Below are positions 42,290-52,256 of a stretch of DNA of 64,000 nucleotides, in pieces. Position numbers and translations under genes: made by a program. The DNA comes from Sinohyriopsis cumingii. Its lineage: Eukaryota > Mollusca > Bivalvia > Unionida > Unionidae. The notes beneath the pieces are model-generated. The model had not been told where the DNA came from. It saw only the letters and a list, made by a program, of their open reading frames with translations, and did not search any database. Where the stretch lies: the NCBI GenBank assembly GCA_028554795.2, contig CM068839.1, positions 10,257,220 to 10,321,219 on the forward strand, read 5' to 3'. Each line of letters starts with the position of its first letter. The first letter of the stretch is position 1.

Positions 42290-42719
42290 GAAACCCGATG
42301 AGAACTCCAAGGTCAAACCCTACCATTTTCCAGTCTTCTTACCTGACTATTGTGATTGTGCCCGTCGATTGGACACGTTTCAGAAATGGCCTACGGATAG
42401 GGAAGGATTACCTTCTTCGCATGTTTTAGCTAGAACAGGACTTGTCTACTTGGGACCTGAGTCAGGATTGGGATATGAAGTACAGTGTTTCGCTTGTGGC
42501 CTGAAGTTACGAATGGATCTATGTATCTACAAAGATTCAGCTATTTTGGAACATACTCGATGGTCTCCGCACTGCCCTTACCTTTCTATGGCCTTTCCAC
42601 CCATGCCATTACGGTAAAATGATGACGGTACCTTACAGACGGTACCTTCCAAAACAAGACATAAAAAACATAAAAAAGGAACGATGTACAAGCTTGAGAC
42701 TGCATTGCGACTAGTATAA
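42261..42719 (+). pseudogene. BIR-domain protein 1, element B, premature TAA
   Basis: The frame matches the A gene but a TAA at 42615-42617 removes the Lys/His-rich tail. The whole BIR domain (CFAC, LEH, C) lies before the stop, so a short functional product is still possible. Its start overlaps the polymerase end by 29 bases. Confidence 0.8.
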
Positions 42720-42722
42720 AAA
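42715..42722 (+). promoter_or_regulatory. TATA box before BIR gene 2 (B), overlapping a stop codon
   Basis: GTATAAAAAGG holds the original stop of the BIR 1 frame; 56 bases before the BIR 2 ATG. Confidence 0.55.
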
Positions 42723-42777
42723 GGGGCTATGGTCAAGATCGATAGTTCATTGGGACTACCAAGACCGAGCGAACAAG

Positions 42778-43413
42778 ATGAATACTTTCAGAGAAACACA
42801 AAACAAGTTTAGACAGGCACAATTCAAGTGTGGGGCTTCTGAAGTGGAATGCGATTGTGAGCCTTGCGATGGGTACGATGCTGTACGTTGTGACCTTAGC
42901 GATGCCGTAAAGCATCATGGGAACTTTGTTCTCACTACCCCTATCATGGAAAGTGATGCTGTGCGTGTCAAACCTGAGGGATGCGAAAGCGATGCCGCTC
43001 GTCCTCTTGGACATTTTACTGGGTTTCGTTTTAAAGGGGAATGTTCACCTTCACGTCTACCCCCCTACGAATGTCATCCAGCCCTGAGCAAACTCCTGTC
43101 CATGTCACCCAACCCTCATCGAAACGAACCTGTGAAAGACGAATATTCGTTTCCTGTGCGTTTGTCGGAATACTGCGACTTTGAAAATCGTCTTTAATCG
43201 TTCAAAGGATCATGGCCTAAGTATCTGGGAGGCCCGACCCCCGAAAAATTAGCCAGAGCCGGATTGTTCTACTTGGGCGAAGGAGATAAAGTCAAGTGCT
43301 TCAGATGCGGTGTGTCACTTCACCACTGGGAACCGCAAGATTCGGCCTACGTAGAACATGCTCGATGGTCACCGAATTGTCATTACTTACCCTTAGTGGG
43401 ACCGAGACATTGA
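42778..43413 (+). pseudogene. BIR-domain (IAP-like) protein 2, element B, single stop
   Basis: The 139 codons to the TAA at 43195-43197 give an N-terminal region with Cys-rich and Asp-rich parts. In the same frame after the stop a BIR domain continues with LARAGLFYLG, CFRC, VEH and RWSPNC, here with the usual 16-residue spacing between CxxC and His. So one codon separates this from an open 211-residue frame; no restored protein is given. A keeps only the first 30 codons. Confidence 0.75.
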
Positions 43414-43435
43414 AGTAACTTACCATAATCTGTTT

Positions 43436-43888
43436 ATGGATACTTTACAAGAGAATATTCGCACTTTCCCTGTGGAGTTGAGAGAAAGGATTTACCGAGA
43501 GCTGGTCAAAATACAAGTGAAACGTAAAGAACAATTGCATCCGTTACGTCACCGGTGTTTGAACCACTGGTACCTAAATGCTATACAAGGACTGATTCAG
43601 TTGAAAGCGTTCCATTGGACAGACATTGATCAACGATCCCCTAGTTTTAAAAAGGATTGGTTTGCTATTGATGATTCTATCTACTACATTGTAAACTTAC
43701 TGCATTGAATTCCAGAGGAAGTGTTAACGAATTATCGACATCTTGTACACAATGTCAACTTAGTGAAAGAGGAAACTTCTGAACGAATTGTAATATGTAA
43801 ATTAGTGACTAAACGATTTAAATTCGACACTGAAGTAAAACCATGTCTGTGCAAACGGTACATTTCTTGTGTCAGAAAGAGGATTTAG
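43436..43888 (+). pseudogene. F-box-like gene 1, element B, TGA inside
   Basis: The start MDTLQENIRTFPVELRERIY carries an LPxELxxxIY-type motif (here FPVEL) like the first helix of an F-box. The frame has a TGA at 43706-43708 and continues to 43888. It is a tandem duplicate of the next gene with nearly the same first 40 residues. F-box proteins recruit targets to ubiquitin ligases; assignment is by motif only. Confidence 0.5.
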
Positions 43889-43900
43889 TATGACCTATTC

Positions 43901-44419
43901 ATGGATACTTTACAGGAGAACATTCGCGCTTTGCCTGTGGAGTTGAGAGAAAGGATTTACCGAGAGCTGGTCAAAATACAAGTCAAACGTAAAGAACAGT
44001 TGCATCCGTTACGTCACCAGATTTTTAACCACTGGTACCTGAATGGTATAAAAGAACTGATTCGTCAGAAATTGTTTCAGTGGCCAGACCTTGTTCAATA
44101 CTTCCAAGCCCGCGATGATCCACGTGTTGATCATTTTGGTTACTTCGAGATTCACCTAGTACAACACATTGAGGAAGACAAGGTAAAGGATTACCGACAT
44201 ATTTTACGTGGAATCTACTTAGCGGAAGAGGAAACTTCTAAACGAAGTCTGACGTTTCGGTTACAGTATGCAACATTTAAATTCCCCACTGCAGAACGAA
44301 GATCTCTGGCTAGAAAGTACGTGTATTGTTTCCGAAACAAAGAGACTATAAAAACAGGCTACCATGCCACGACTTTTATCGCATTTAGTCCAACAGATTC
44401 CGTGGTAGGAACTCAATGA
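43901..44419 (+). CDS. F-box-like gene 2, element B
   Basis: The 172-residue product starts MDTLQENIRALPVELRERIY and continues with a helical, basic segment (KIQVKRKEQLHPLRH) and HWYLNGIKELIRQKLFQW. No second domain is recognised. Only the N-terminal helix resembles an F-box. It lies 12 bases after the damaged duplicate. A lacks the whole region. Confidence 0.5.
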   Translation: MDTLQENIRALPVELRERIYRELVKIQVKRKEQLHPLRHQIFNHWYLNGIKELIRQKLFQWPDLVQYFQARDDPRVDHFGYFEIHLVQHIEEDKVKDYRHILRGIYLAEEETSKRSLTFRLQYATFKFPTAERRSLARKYVYCFRNKETIKTGYHATTFIAFSPTDSVVGTQ

Positions 44420-44691
44420 CCATATTCAAACCGTGGATCATTACCATCGATTATTACAAGAACTGTATCCACTCAATTTGGGTCGACAAGTGGTGTGTGT
44501 CTTAGTGACTTGTTTTCTAGGATTTCGTTTACCAGCCGATTCCTTGTGGACTCTTTACGATCAGTACTTGCCACCTCAATGGCCTTAAATGGTCACGAAA
44601 GACTCCTTTTGCTCATAGCCTTGCGGTTTCATCTGGATACTTCTCGACCTCTACGGGAAAAAAGATTCGTCAACTTTTAGCTACCCAAGAC
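44420..44691 (+). pseudogene. Degraded coding segment, element B
   Basis: Protein-like stretches occur in changing frames, for example DHYHRLLQELYPLNLGRQVV from about 44437 and LWTLYDQYLPPQWP to 44588, separated by stops and shifts. It may be one decayed gene. Family not recognised. Confidence 0.35.
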
Positions 44692-45081
44692 GTGTATGAC
44701 GATGTGTGTGTAGCTTGTGACTTACACCCCATTGGACAGATATCCGTGCCTGGAAAGAATGGGATTTTGAGGCTTGGACCCAAGAAGTGGCCCAGTATGC
44801 ACGAGAGTTGTTCAAGGAAAAAAGTCACTTTTCAACCTGTGTTAGTGACGGTGCCAGAAGAACCCGTCACCCAGGACAGGACTGTCGTGGACAGGCCTGA
44901 AAGACCCTTTCGGGAGGACACTTGTGTGACCTTACCCCCTATAGAACTGGTCAGAACTTTACCCAAAACATGTTGTACAGACACTTGTTTTTATTCCACG
45001 TTAATGATTTTCATGTGCCTTTTATCGTTGTACTTAAGCCTTTGGCTTTTATGTATTTTTGTCTTTCGTATTCATGTTTAA
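44692..45081 (+). CDS. Possible tail-anchored membrane protein, element B
   Basis: The 129-residue frame has a Pro/Val-rich polar part (PVLVTVPEEPVTQD) and a C-terminal hydrophobic helix (FYSTLMIFMCLLSLYLSLWL). The first about 45 residues may belong to another decayed frame, since a second frame there is also protein-like, so the true start is uncertain. The A copy has only the 3' part. Confidence 0.4.
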   Translation: MYDDVCVACDLHPIGQISVPGKNGILRLGPKKWPSMHESCSRKKVTFQPVLVTVPEEPVTQDRTVVDRPERPFREDTCVTLPPIELVRTLPKTCCTDTCFYSTLMIFMCLLSLYLSLWLLCIFVFRIHV

Positions 45082-45088
45082 AACATTC

Positions 45089-45117
45089 AATAAACGTGTT
45101 CTGAAAAAAGTATATAA
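45089..45117 (+). promoter_or_regulatory. AATAAA signal and TATA box between genes (B)
   Basis: AATAAA (45089-45094) and TATATAA (45111-45117), 48 bases before the ATPase start. Confidence 0.6.
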
Positions 45118-45164
45118 ACTCTCGTCTTGTTTGTTTTCGTGTCACAAGTGACATTCCTGACACT

Positions 45165-45893
45165 ATGGCTACTTCTGCTGTCTCTACTCCCTCTTCTTCC
45201 ACTGTCAAAGTCATCGACGCACACTTAGATCGTGCCAGTTTGGAGGCTTTGTATCTTCGCCATCCCTTTAACATGCTCATTGCTGGACCTAGCGGTTCAG
45301 GCAAAACCGAATTCGTCAAACGTTTGATTGAACATAAACATCATTTGATCGATCGTCCACCTCAACGCATCGTGTGGTGTTACAAAGAGTGGCAATCGGC
45401 GTACAGCCTCTTGAGAGAAAGTCAAGGCGATTCCATCGTGTTTGTGGAAGGCATTCCTAAAGAAAACGATGGCATCGTCTCTGACTCCCGTCAAACCCAT
45501 TTGGTCATTTTTGACGACATGTTAGGAGAAGACGAAGAAGAAATTATACTGTGGTTCACGCGCAAAGGGCATCACCGTAATGCCAGTGTCGTTTACATCA
45601 CCCAAAATTTGTTTCAACAAAGCAAAGCCCATCGCACCATCAGTCTCAATGCGCATTACGTGGTCTTGTTTAAATGCCCTCGAGATAAATCGCAAGTGCA
45701 AGTCTTAGCCAAACAGTTAGGAACGCCTTGGCTGACTCAGGCGTACGACGATGCCACTCAAACTCCACACGCCTATTTACTCGTCGATTTGAAACCTACG
45801 ACCCCCGAGGATTTGCGATTTCGTACCCACTTGTTTCACCACTGGTGCCAAGACGGAGGGCCTGTCCTGTACACGTCTCCGTCCTCGACTTAA
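45165..45893 (+). CDS. ATP: Packaging-type ATPase (FtsK/HerA-A32 class), element B
   Basis: The 242-residue product is open. Walker A GPSGSGKTEFVKRLI lies at about residues 42-56, Walker B LVIFDDMLGE at about 112-121, and VYITQNLFQQ follows at about 143-152. The layout fits the genome-packaging ATPase of Polintons and of large DNA viruses with A32. Between the N-terminal 25 residues and the P-loop there is DRASLEALYLRHPFN. It has its own TATA box and lies upstream of the virion genes. Confidence 0.9.
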   Translation: MATSAVSTPSSSTVKVIDAHLDRASLEALYLRHPFNMLIAGPSGSGKTEFVKRLIEHKHHLIDRPPQRIVWCYKEWQSAYSLLRESQGDSIVFVEGIPKENDGIVSDSRQTHLVIFDDMLGEDEEEIILWFTRKGHHRNASVVYITQNLFQQSKAHRTISLNAHYVVLFKCPRDKSQVQVLAKQLGTPWLTQAYDDATQTPHAYLLVDLKPTTPEDLRFRTHLFHHWCQDGGPVLYTSPSST

Positions 45894-45913
45894 TTTCACT
45901 CCACAAAAAAATC

Positions 45914-45920
45914 TATAAAA
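45914..45920 (+). promoter_or_regulatory. TATA box of the Lys-rich gene (B)
   Basis: CTATAAAAAC, 47 bases before 45961. Confidence 0.6.
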
Positions 45921-45960
45921 ACCTCAGACCCTTTTCGTCTGTCTCACACACATTTTGAAC

Positions 45961-46901
45961 ATGACGTTCCTTCAGTCGCATCTTCCCGTCAAATTGATTC
46001 GTGCCTTGTATGGCATCAGTCGAGAAAAAAAACACAAATACGAGCTCGTGTCTTAGAAGCTAGTCTCAAAGAAGTCTTACGATGGTTCACGGTGACGGCA
46101 CGTCAATTACTTCAAGGAATCATTCAGATTCCTCATCAAACCAAACGCTTTTTTGATCGAAACAAAGTCGCTTTGACCCAACTGGCCGATCCCCGCATCG
46201 ACACTCAAACCAAAAGACAAATCATTTTGAAACCTGGAGGGAGCGGTACTCTAGGAGGGGTCATCATTCGCTCTCTCTTAAGATGGGATCCTAATGCCCC
46301 CAAACTTCTCCCCAAGAAAAAAGTCAAACGAAGCTCCAAGAAGAAGAAAAAGACCAGGTCCCCAAGGAGAACTTCTCCAGTGGCGGGACCCTCCTCTTAC
46401 CAGACACCACCCCGGAAAAAGAAAAGAAGCCCCCAGAAAAAGAAACGGAGAAAAAGTCCCCAGAAATAGAAAAGTCCACAAAAAACTAGTCGCAAGAGAG
46501 GCACTTCGGCCAGGACGCAACCTTACACTCGCAAACCACGACCTGCCACGGCGGTGACTGCGTCTCCGGCAGCCTCACGTTCATCCACTTCCCCGTTGAT
46601 GACACCAAGAACTGAAGAGTACTTGGAGACGTTGATCACACCAAGAACTCCTCCGTTGATGACCCCAAGAACGTCCCCAGTGGCAGGACCCTCCAATTTA
46701 GTGACAGTGGCTGCTGCTCACAAAGTACCTGCTCCCAAAATCAAAGTTCAAGAAAGATCGGGCATGTTACAAAGTTTACTGGATTTGTCCAAGCAAGAAC
46801 TGGCTCGATTTAGTCCGTTGCGTACCCCTGCACGACGTGTCATGCCTTTCCTGAAGTTGATACGACGTAAAGACAATCAGTGTCGACGCGTTGCAGTATA
46901 A
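45961..46901 (+). pseudogene. Lys/Pro-rich protein, element B, broken
   Basis: A small indel near 46030 ends the first frame, and a TAG lies at about 46467-46469. The N-terminal domain, the basic tail and the C-terminal helix (LLDLSKQELARFSPL) that A has lost by its own frameshift can be read in pieces. Confidence 0.65.
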
Positions 46902-46904
46902 AAA
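46897..46904 (+). promoter_or_regulatory. TATA box overlapping a stop codon (B)
   Basis: GTATAAAAAAGG; the TAA at 46899-46901 closes the upstream gene. Confidence 0.6.
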
Positions 46905-46957
46905 AGGCCTGTGACCAAGTCGGGGGTATCAGTGTTTTTGGTGCTGAAGACTCAAAG

Positions 46958-47362
46958 ATGTCACCCTCCAGAAAACATCCCTCTTCTAAACAGCCTCAAG
47001 GAAAGAAAAGGAAAGGACTGCCTCCTCGTTTAGTCAAACATGGGGACATGTTATCTGTCCTGTCCAAAGCTTCTTCACCCCTACGAAAAAAACTCATTCA
47101 AACAGCTTCCAAAGAGGTCATCGATACCGTGTGCGAATGTTGTTTGAACGTCTTGAAAGGCACGATCCCTTTGTCCAAACACCAGAAACAATGCTTAGGC
47201 AAACATCGTCACGTTCTTCGCCAATTGGTTCAAAAGAAAATTCCCATTCGTCAAAAGAAGAAGATGTTGGTCCAGCGTGGAGGCATTTTACCCCTCTTGT
47301 TAGGCCCCTTGCTGAAAGGAGTCTTGGGAACCATGTTGGGAGGACTGGTGGGAGCAAGATGA
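46958..47362 (+). CDS. Basic protein with hydrophobic Gly-rich tail, element B
   Basis: 134 residues, nearly identical to the A copy, with the VCECCLNVLKG centre and the LLLGPLLKGVLGTMLGGL tail. The ATG at 46958 is chosen over upstream in-frame codons because it matches A and follows the TATA box by about 55 bases. Confidence 0.7.
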   Translation: MSPSRKHPSSKQPQGKKRKGLPPRLVKHGDMLSVLSKASSPLRKKLIQTASKEVIDTVCECCLNVLKGTIPLSKHQKQCLGKHRHVLRQLVQKKIPIRQKKKMLVQRGGILPLLLGPLLKGVLGTMLGGLVGAR

Positions 47363-47411
47363 AAAGGCTCTCTGAAGTCCCAAGATCTCAGAATCGACCC
47401 CTTACAACCCC

Positions 47412-48037
47412 ATGGAAGGACGAAAACTAGCTTTAGTGCCTTACAAACGATGGATGGAATACCATCGTTGGCAAGAACAACGCACCCCGCATTTACCTCC
47501 CAATCCCCATTTGAGCGAGATGTCCCAGTTACAACACGAATTGCAGTCCTTGCTGGATCGCCAAGATTTGTCCGAAACAGAAAAATCACAAAAGTACGGT
47601 TAACTCTTGCAACGACTGCAGCTCTTTCACCAGAAAGCTTTAGACGAAACAGCTCTACCCACTCTGAAAGATTTTAAGACCTTGATGAAAAGTCCAGCAC
47701 CATCACCAGTACCACTACCACCACTACCAGTGACCAAGACAGAAAAAGGAAAAGAAGAAGGGTTTCAAACTCCACCAGAAAAGTACGCAAGTTAACAACA
47801 CCACCTACCTTCAGAATTGGATGGATTAAAAAGATGATGGCCACCCCTTCTTCATCACAAGAGAAAAAGTAAGTGAAGACAGAAGTGAAGACAGAAGTGA
47901 AACAAGAACCGATATCCCCTGTTCACACATCCTCCTCTGCGACACCTATTGCCGGTCGCACACGCAAAGCATTGCAATCCAAGAAAATACCCCAAGAGAA
48001 AAAGTGTAGCATCCTCCAAGAGTGGGTGTCTTATTAA
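47412..48037 (+). pseudogene. Element-associated protein with LVP start, element B, broken
   Basis: TAA at 47601-47603 (a Gln codon in A), a one-base loss near 47781 and a TAA near 47869. The conserved KLALVPYKRW and helical blocks precede the first stop. Confidence 0.7.
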
Positions 48038-48055
48038 CACACAAACACAAAAAAA

Positions 48056-49156
48056 ATGGAAAAAGTCTTAGCCAGCATTTACTACGATCCCTCGCATCCT
48101 GCAGGTTACGCAGGAGTTCAAAAATTGTATCGTGCTGCCAAAATGCGACTCCGTTTACCTCAAGTGCAACGATGGTTACAAGAACAAGCTACCTACACTT
48201 TACACAAACCCATTCGACGCAAGTTTGCCAGAAGTCGCACCCGAGTGGAAGGCATCGATCATCAATGGCAAGCCGATTTAGCCGATGTCTCTCATTTGGC
48301 CAGCTACAATCGCGGCTACAAATATTTGTTTTGTGTCATTGACGTCTTTTCCAAATTTGCCTGGGTCGTACCCTTGACTTCCAAATCGAGCAGCGAGTTA
48401 GTGCGAGCCCTGCAACGGGTCTTGAAACAAAGCGGTCGTCTCTCTCTTCGATGGCAAACGGACAAAGGTACCGAATTTCTGAACCAAACTTTCCAAAAAG
48501 AATTAAAGAAACGTGACATTCATTCTTTTACCACCGAGAATCCCGAAACCAAAGCCAGCATCGTGGAACGTTTTCAACGCACTTTGAAAGAACGCATGTG
48601 GAAATATTTTACGCATCACCACACTCTGAAGTACATCGACATCTTACCGCACCTGGTGCAAGCGTACAACCAATCTTACCATCGAAGCATCGGACGTGCC
48701 CCGCAAGAAGTGACTCCCGACAACGAAGTGTTGGTGTTTGAGCGCCTGTTTGGTACGTCCCCGACGAGGGCTGTCCCCAAGAAAAGTGGAGAGTTGACCG
48801 TAGGAGATTGGGTGCGCATTGGCAAAACCAAACGCACTTTCGACAAAGGTTACTTACCTAACTGGACGACCGAATTGTTTCGTGTCACTGGACGAGTGCA
48901 TGGCCGTCATCCTGCTGTCTATAAATTGGAAGACATGAACGGAGAAGTGCTCAAAGGAACGTTTTATTTGCCCGAGTTACAACGTGTCACCAAAAAAGAA
49001 GACGACGTGTACGACATCGAAAGCATTCTCGAACGCAGAACCCGTAAAGTGGGCAAACGACATGTCAAAGAAGTCAAAGTACGTTGGAAAGGATATCCAC
49101 CCAGTTTTGATTCTTGGATCGATGCTTCGCAAGTCATCGACTATAAAAAGAAGTGA
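48056..49156 (+). CDS. INT: Retroviral-type integrase with chromodomain, element B
   Basis: The 366-residue product is open. The DDE core has Asp in HQWQADLADV (about residue 75), Asp in QTDKGTEFL (about 138) and Glu in ASIVERFQRTLKERM (about 172), with 35 residues between the last two. An SH3-like segment (VGDWVRIGKTKRTFDKGY) and a C-terminal chromodomain (YDIESILERR, VRWKGYPPSFDSWI) follow. The N-terminal zinc-binding HHCC part of retroviral integrase is not evident. The chromodomain may guide insertion to modified histones. It would make the 6-bp duplication seen. Confidence 0.93.
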   Translation: MEKVLASIYYDPSHPAGYAGVQKLYRAAKMRLRLPQVQRWLQEQATYTLHKPIRRKFARSRTRVEGIDHQWQADLADVSHLASYNRGYKYLFCVIDVFSKFAWVVPLTSKSSSELVRALQRVLKQSGRLSLRWQTDKGTEFLNQTFQKELKKRDIHSFTTENPETKASIVERFQRTLKERMWKYFTHHHTLKYIDILPHLVQAYNQSYHRSIGRAPQEVTPDNEVLVFERLFGTSPTRAVPKKSGELTVGDWVRIGKTKRTFDKGYLPNWTTELFRVTGRVHGRHPAVYKLEDMNGEVLKGTFYLPELQRVTKKEDDVYDIESILERRTRKVGKRHVKEVKVRWKGYPPSFDSWIDASQVIDYKKK

Positions 49157-49161
49157 CCATC

Positions 49162-49572
49162 ATGCCCTTTCACACAGATGCAGCTACGTCGACCACTCCT
49201 TCACCCAGTTCTTCTCTGCAAGATTTACAAAAACAACCTTTGTGGGTGTGGTGCGGAGAACGTGTGCCTAAAACGCAAATCGTCTTTTTCTGCCAAATCT
49301 TCGTGGTGTATTGTGTCATCGGGGCAGCCATCGCCAATTTGAGTGTGCAACAAGGAGACAAACAATTGTGGACCATTTTATTGAGCAGTTGCATCGGTTA
49401 CCTGCTTCCCAATCCCTCCCTGAAATTCTCTTCCAACGGGAACCACGGGAACCTTGTGTCCAGTGCCAGTGTCAGTCACCACTCCAACCACAACCAGAAC
49501 CCCATTTTGAGCGGAGACACGCCTCTGACGTCCAGTAACACCTCGGACAGCCACAGAACTCTGGAATTATGA
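49162..49572 (+). CDS. Two-helix membrane protein of Polinton type, element B
   Basis: 136 residues with the same two hydrophobic segments as in A and a polar tail. It starts five bases after the integrase stop and overlaps the minor capsid ATG by four bases (ATGA). Confidence 0.7.
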   Translation: MPFHTDAATSTTPSPSSSLQDLQKQPLWVWCGERVPKTQIVFFCQIFVVYCVIGAAIANLSVQQGDKQLWTILLSSCIGYLLPNPSLKFSSNGNHGNLVSSASVSHHSNHNQNPILSGDTPLTSSNTSDSHRTLEL

Positions 49573-50504
49573 GTCACCAAAACCAATTTTACTTAACCTT
49601 ACCTAGTGACAGTTCCATGGAGGTGTTTCCCAACAACACGTTGTGCTGTTACACGGCCAAATTACCTCAGGCCATCCCCTTAGATCACGAAGCCCATTGG
49701 GAAGAGGCTTTAGTGGAAATCATTCACCCGACCCAAGTCCTCAATGTCCTTCCCAATCAAAACTTTTTTGATGTGGATGTTTATGACGAGCAAATGCAAC
49801 AGTACTTGTATACCCATGGCAAATATGACAAGAAAACCCCTGGCACAAAAAATCAAAAGTACACCACCTATCACTTGTTCATTCCCCCAGGCTATCATTT
49901 TAGTGGTCAACATTTATAGAGCACCATTGCCTCCAGGTTTAATGTCGTGTTTCTGAAAGCTTTGGAAAGTGTCAATAAAAGTGTCACTATGGAATACCAC
50001 AAATCAGCTCGTCGCTTCTTGATGAAATTTGACGGGAGTAAAATCGTGTCCATTTTATTTTGTCCTGAATTGTTTGACATGTTGGGCGGAGACATGGAAC
50101 TGAGGAAGAAAGTAGAACAACAAAAAGGCCAATCAGCAGTTATTTACGACAACGATTCTTTTAGCAAGTTTTTTCGTGCCCCGGTAGAACTGTACCAAGG
50201 ACTGAATTTGATGTTTGTGTACTCCGATGTGGTGGAGTATAACGTGGTGGGACACACCTCCGTACCGTTACTGCGTGTCATTCCTTTCAAAGTGGATTCT
50301 GCCACGGTCGCTGACGAGGAAGGTGGAAACACTTACCATGTCCACCGCGAATTTGTACATCCTCACTATTTGCCGGTCAGCAAGTCGTATTTGGACACGG
50401 TCAACATTGCTATAAAAGGAGATTTGGGACAAAATATTCCATTCAACAAAGGAAAAGTCACGGTGAAACTCCATTTTCGAAAACGGTTCTTTCACGATTC
50501 GTAA
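49569..50504 (+). pseudogene. mCP: Minor capsid (penton-like) protein, element B, one TAG
   Basis: The frame is open except for TAG at 49917-49919. Its N-terminal 50 and C-terminal 115 residues almost equal A, while the section between differs in sequence and by a few residues in length. The single-jelly-roll vertex protein role is inferred from the Polinton family. Confidence 0.85.
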
Positions 50505-50507
50505 GTC

Positions 50508-50932
50508 ATGTATCCAGTGTACTGATGGGTTGCTCGACAGCGAGGACACGGTTTAGGAGATATGTTAAAATCAGCCTTTCGTTCGATGGCCACCGTGTTG
50601 AAACCGGTGGTGACACGCGGATTGCACGCCTTGAAAGATGCGGCACTGACGCAAGCCAAAAGAATTTCTCCAAAATGTCATCATCGTCAAACAAAACCCT
50701 AAAGAAGCCTTCATGAGGGCAGGCAAAAATGTCTTGCTGCAAACGGGTAAAGACCTTTTGGGCCGACGAGAAACACCTATAAATGCCCTGCACGCTACCG
50801 AGTCAGGCATTCAGCAAGGACAAGATAGAAAGAGACGACGAAGAAAACACCCACCCTTTCACCAGATTTCACACTTCTAGAAAGACAAAGAAAAGAAGAA
50901 CCGTTCGACACTTAGACGTTTTCGATTATTGA
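50508..50932 (+). pseudogene. pX/pVI-like basic minor virion protein, element B, TGA at codon 6 and a frameshift
   Basis: TGA at 50523-50525 is in the same place as in A. A one-base gain near 50660 and a shift near 50850 break the rest. RQRGHGLGD, the Arg-rich stretch and the DVFDY end are kept. Confidence 0.6.
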
Positions 50933-50943
50933 GAAAGAACAAA

Positions 50944-52251
50944 ATGATGCACCGAGAATCTTGCGCTTGTTCCAAGTCGGAACTGGATCAGTTTGCCATG
51001 CCCGCCACCATGATGACCATGCAAGAATCCCAGTGGGTGGAATTTCACCCCGTCTCCTCTTTGACAGCCTCAGCTCCCATCGAGTTTGAAATCAGAGGAC
51101 AGCCCGAAGAATACATCGATCTGAATAGCAGTTACTTGTACCTGAAAGTCAAAGTTGTCGAGGAGGATAATACGCCCCTAGATGGTGATGAGGCAATAGC
51201 TCTCGTCAACAATTTCATGCATTCCTTGTTCAGTGGAGTGGACTTGTACTTGAATAACAAACTAGTCAGTAGCAGCATGGATACTTACCCTTATCGAGCG
51301 TGCCTGGAAAATCTCTTGACGTACGGAATAGACGCCAAGAACACTCATCTCAATGCCTGTGTGGTATGGGAAGCTGACGATGCAGACCAGTTTAAAGAAT
51401 TCGAAATTAATACAACCAAAGAACACAATGCGGGATTTGTGGAACGAAGAGAGAGAATCAAAAGTGGAGATAGTTTAGAACTGATGGATCGTTTGCATTT
51501 GGACATGTGGTTGCAAGAAAAGTATTTGCTGAACGGAGTGAATCTCCGCCTGAGACTGAATCTTAGTAGTGCCGCTTTCCATTTGATAGGTACTAGTGCT
51601 TGCAAAACTGTCATCGAGGAAGCCAGGCTCTACGTACGACGCGTGGAAGTGTTACCTAAAGTGGGAAACGACATCAGTCAGACGTTGAGCAGACCGACCG
51701 CCAAGTATCCCATACGACGCGTGGAAGTGAAAACCTTCACCTTTCCTACGGGGCTGCGATCCATGATCGAAGATCATCTGTTCCAAGGACAGTTACCCAA
51801 ACGTTTGATCCTTGGTATCGTCGAGAATGCAACCTTCAACGGAGCTTTGGCTAAAAATCCTTTCCACTTTAAACACTTTGACGTGTCCAAGATCGAAGTC
51901 AGTCGCGATGGCAAGACCTTGTGTACCCGACCTTTCGAACCTAACTTTGACAAGAAGAATTACTTGAGGTCGTACTTGTCCCTGTACGAAGCCACGGGAC
52001 AGTTAGGAACCAACACCAGTCACGACATTACGTACGAGGATTACGCAGGAGGCTACTCTTTGTGGGCTTTCGATTTCACTCCAGACCAAGGCAGCGACGA
52101 GGGACATTTCCACCCTATAAAATCTGGCCAGATTCGTGTGGAAATTCAGTTTACTACAAATCTAACAGAGACGGTGAACGTCCTCCTGTATGCCGAATTC
52201 GATAATACCATAGAAATCAACAGTTTGAGAGAAGTCATTCTAGACTATTAG
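50944..52251 (+). CDS. MCP: Major capsid protein (double jelly-roll), element B
   Basis: 435 residues, fully open and the same length as A. The framework (QWVEFHPVSSL, YIDLNSSYLYLK, NFMHSLFSGVDLYLNN, EFDNTIEINSLREVILDY) is conserved. Variable stretches are near residues 79-92, 146-170 and 207-219, where both sequence and length differ from A with balanced gaps. Confidence 0.92.
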   Translation: MMHRESCACSKSELDQFAMPATMMTMQESQWVEFHPVSSLTASAPIEFEIRGQPEEYIDLNSSYLYLKVKVVEEDNTPLDGDEAIALVNNFMHSLFSGVDLYLNNKLVSSSMDTYPYRACLENLLTYGIDAKNTHLNACVVWEADDADQFKEFEINTTKEHNAGFVERRERIKSGDSLELMDRLHLDMWLQEKYLLNGVNLRLRLNLSSAAFHLIGTSACKTVIEEARLYVRRVEVLPKVGNDISQTLSRPTAKYPIRRVEVKTFTFPTGLRSMIEDHLFQGQLPKRLILGIVENATFNGALAKNPFHFKHFDVSKIEVSRDGKTLCTRPFEPNFDKKNYLRSYLSLYEATGQLGTNTSHDITYEDYAGGYSLWAFDFTPDQGSDEGHFHPIKSGQIRVEIQFTTNLTETVNVLLYAEFDNTIEINSLREVILDY

Positions 52252-52256
52252 AAGCC

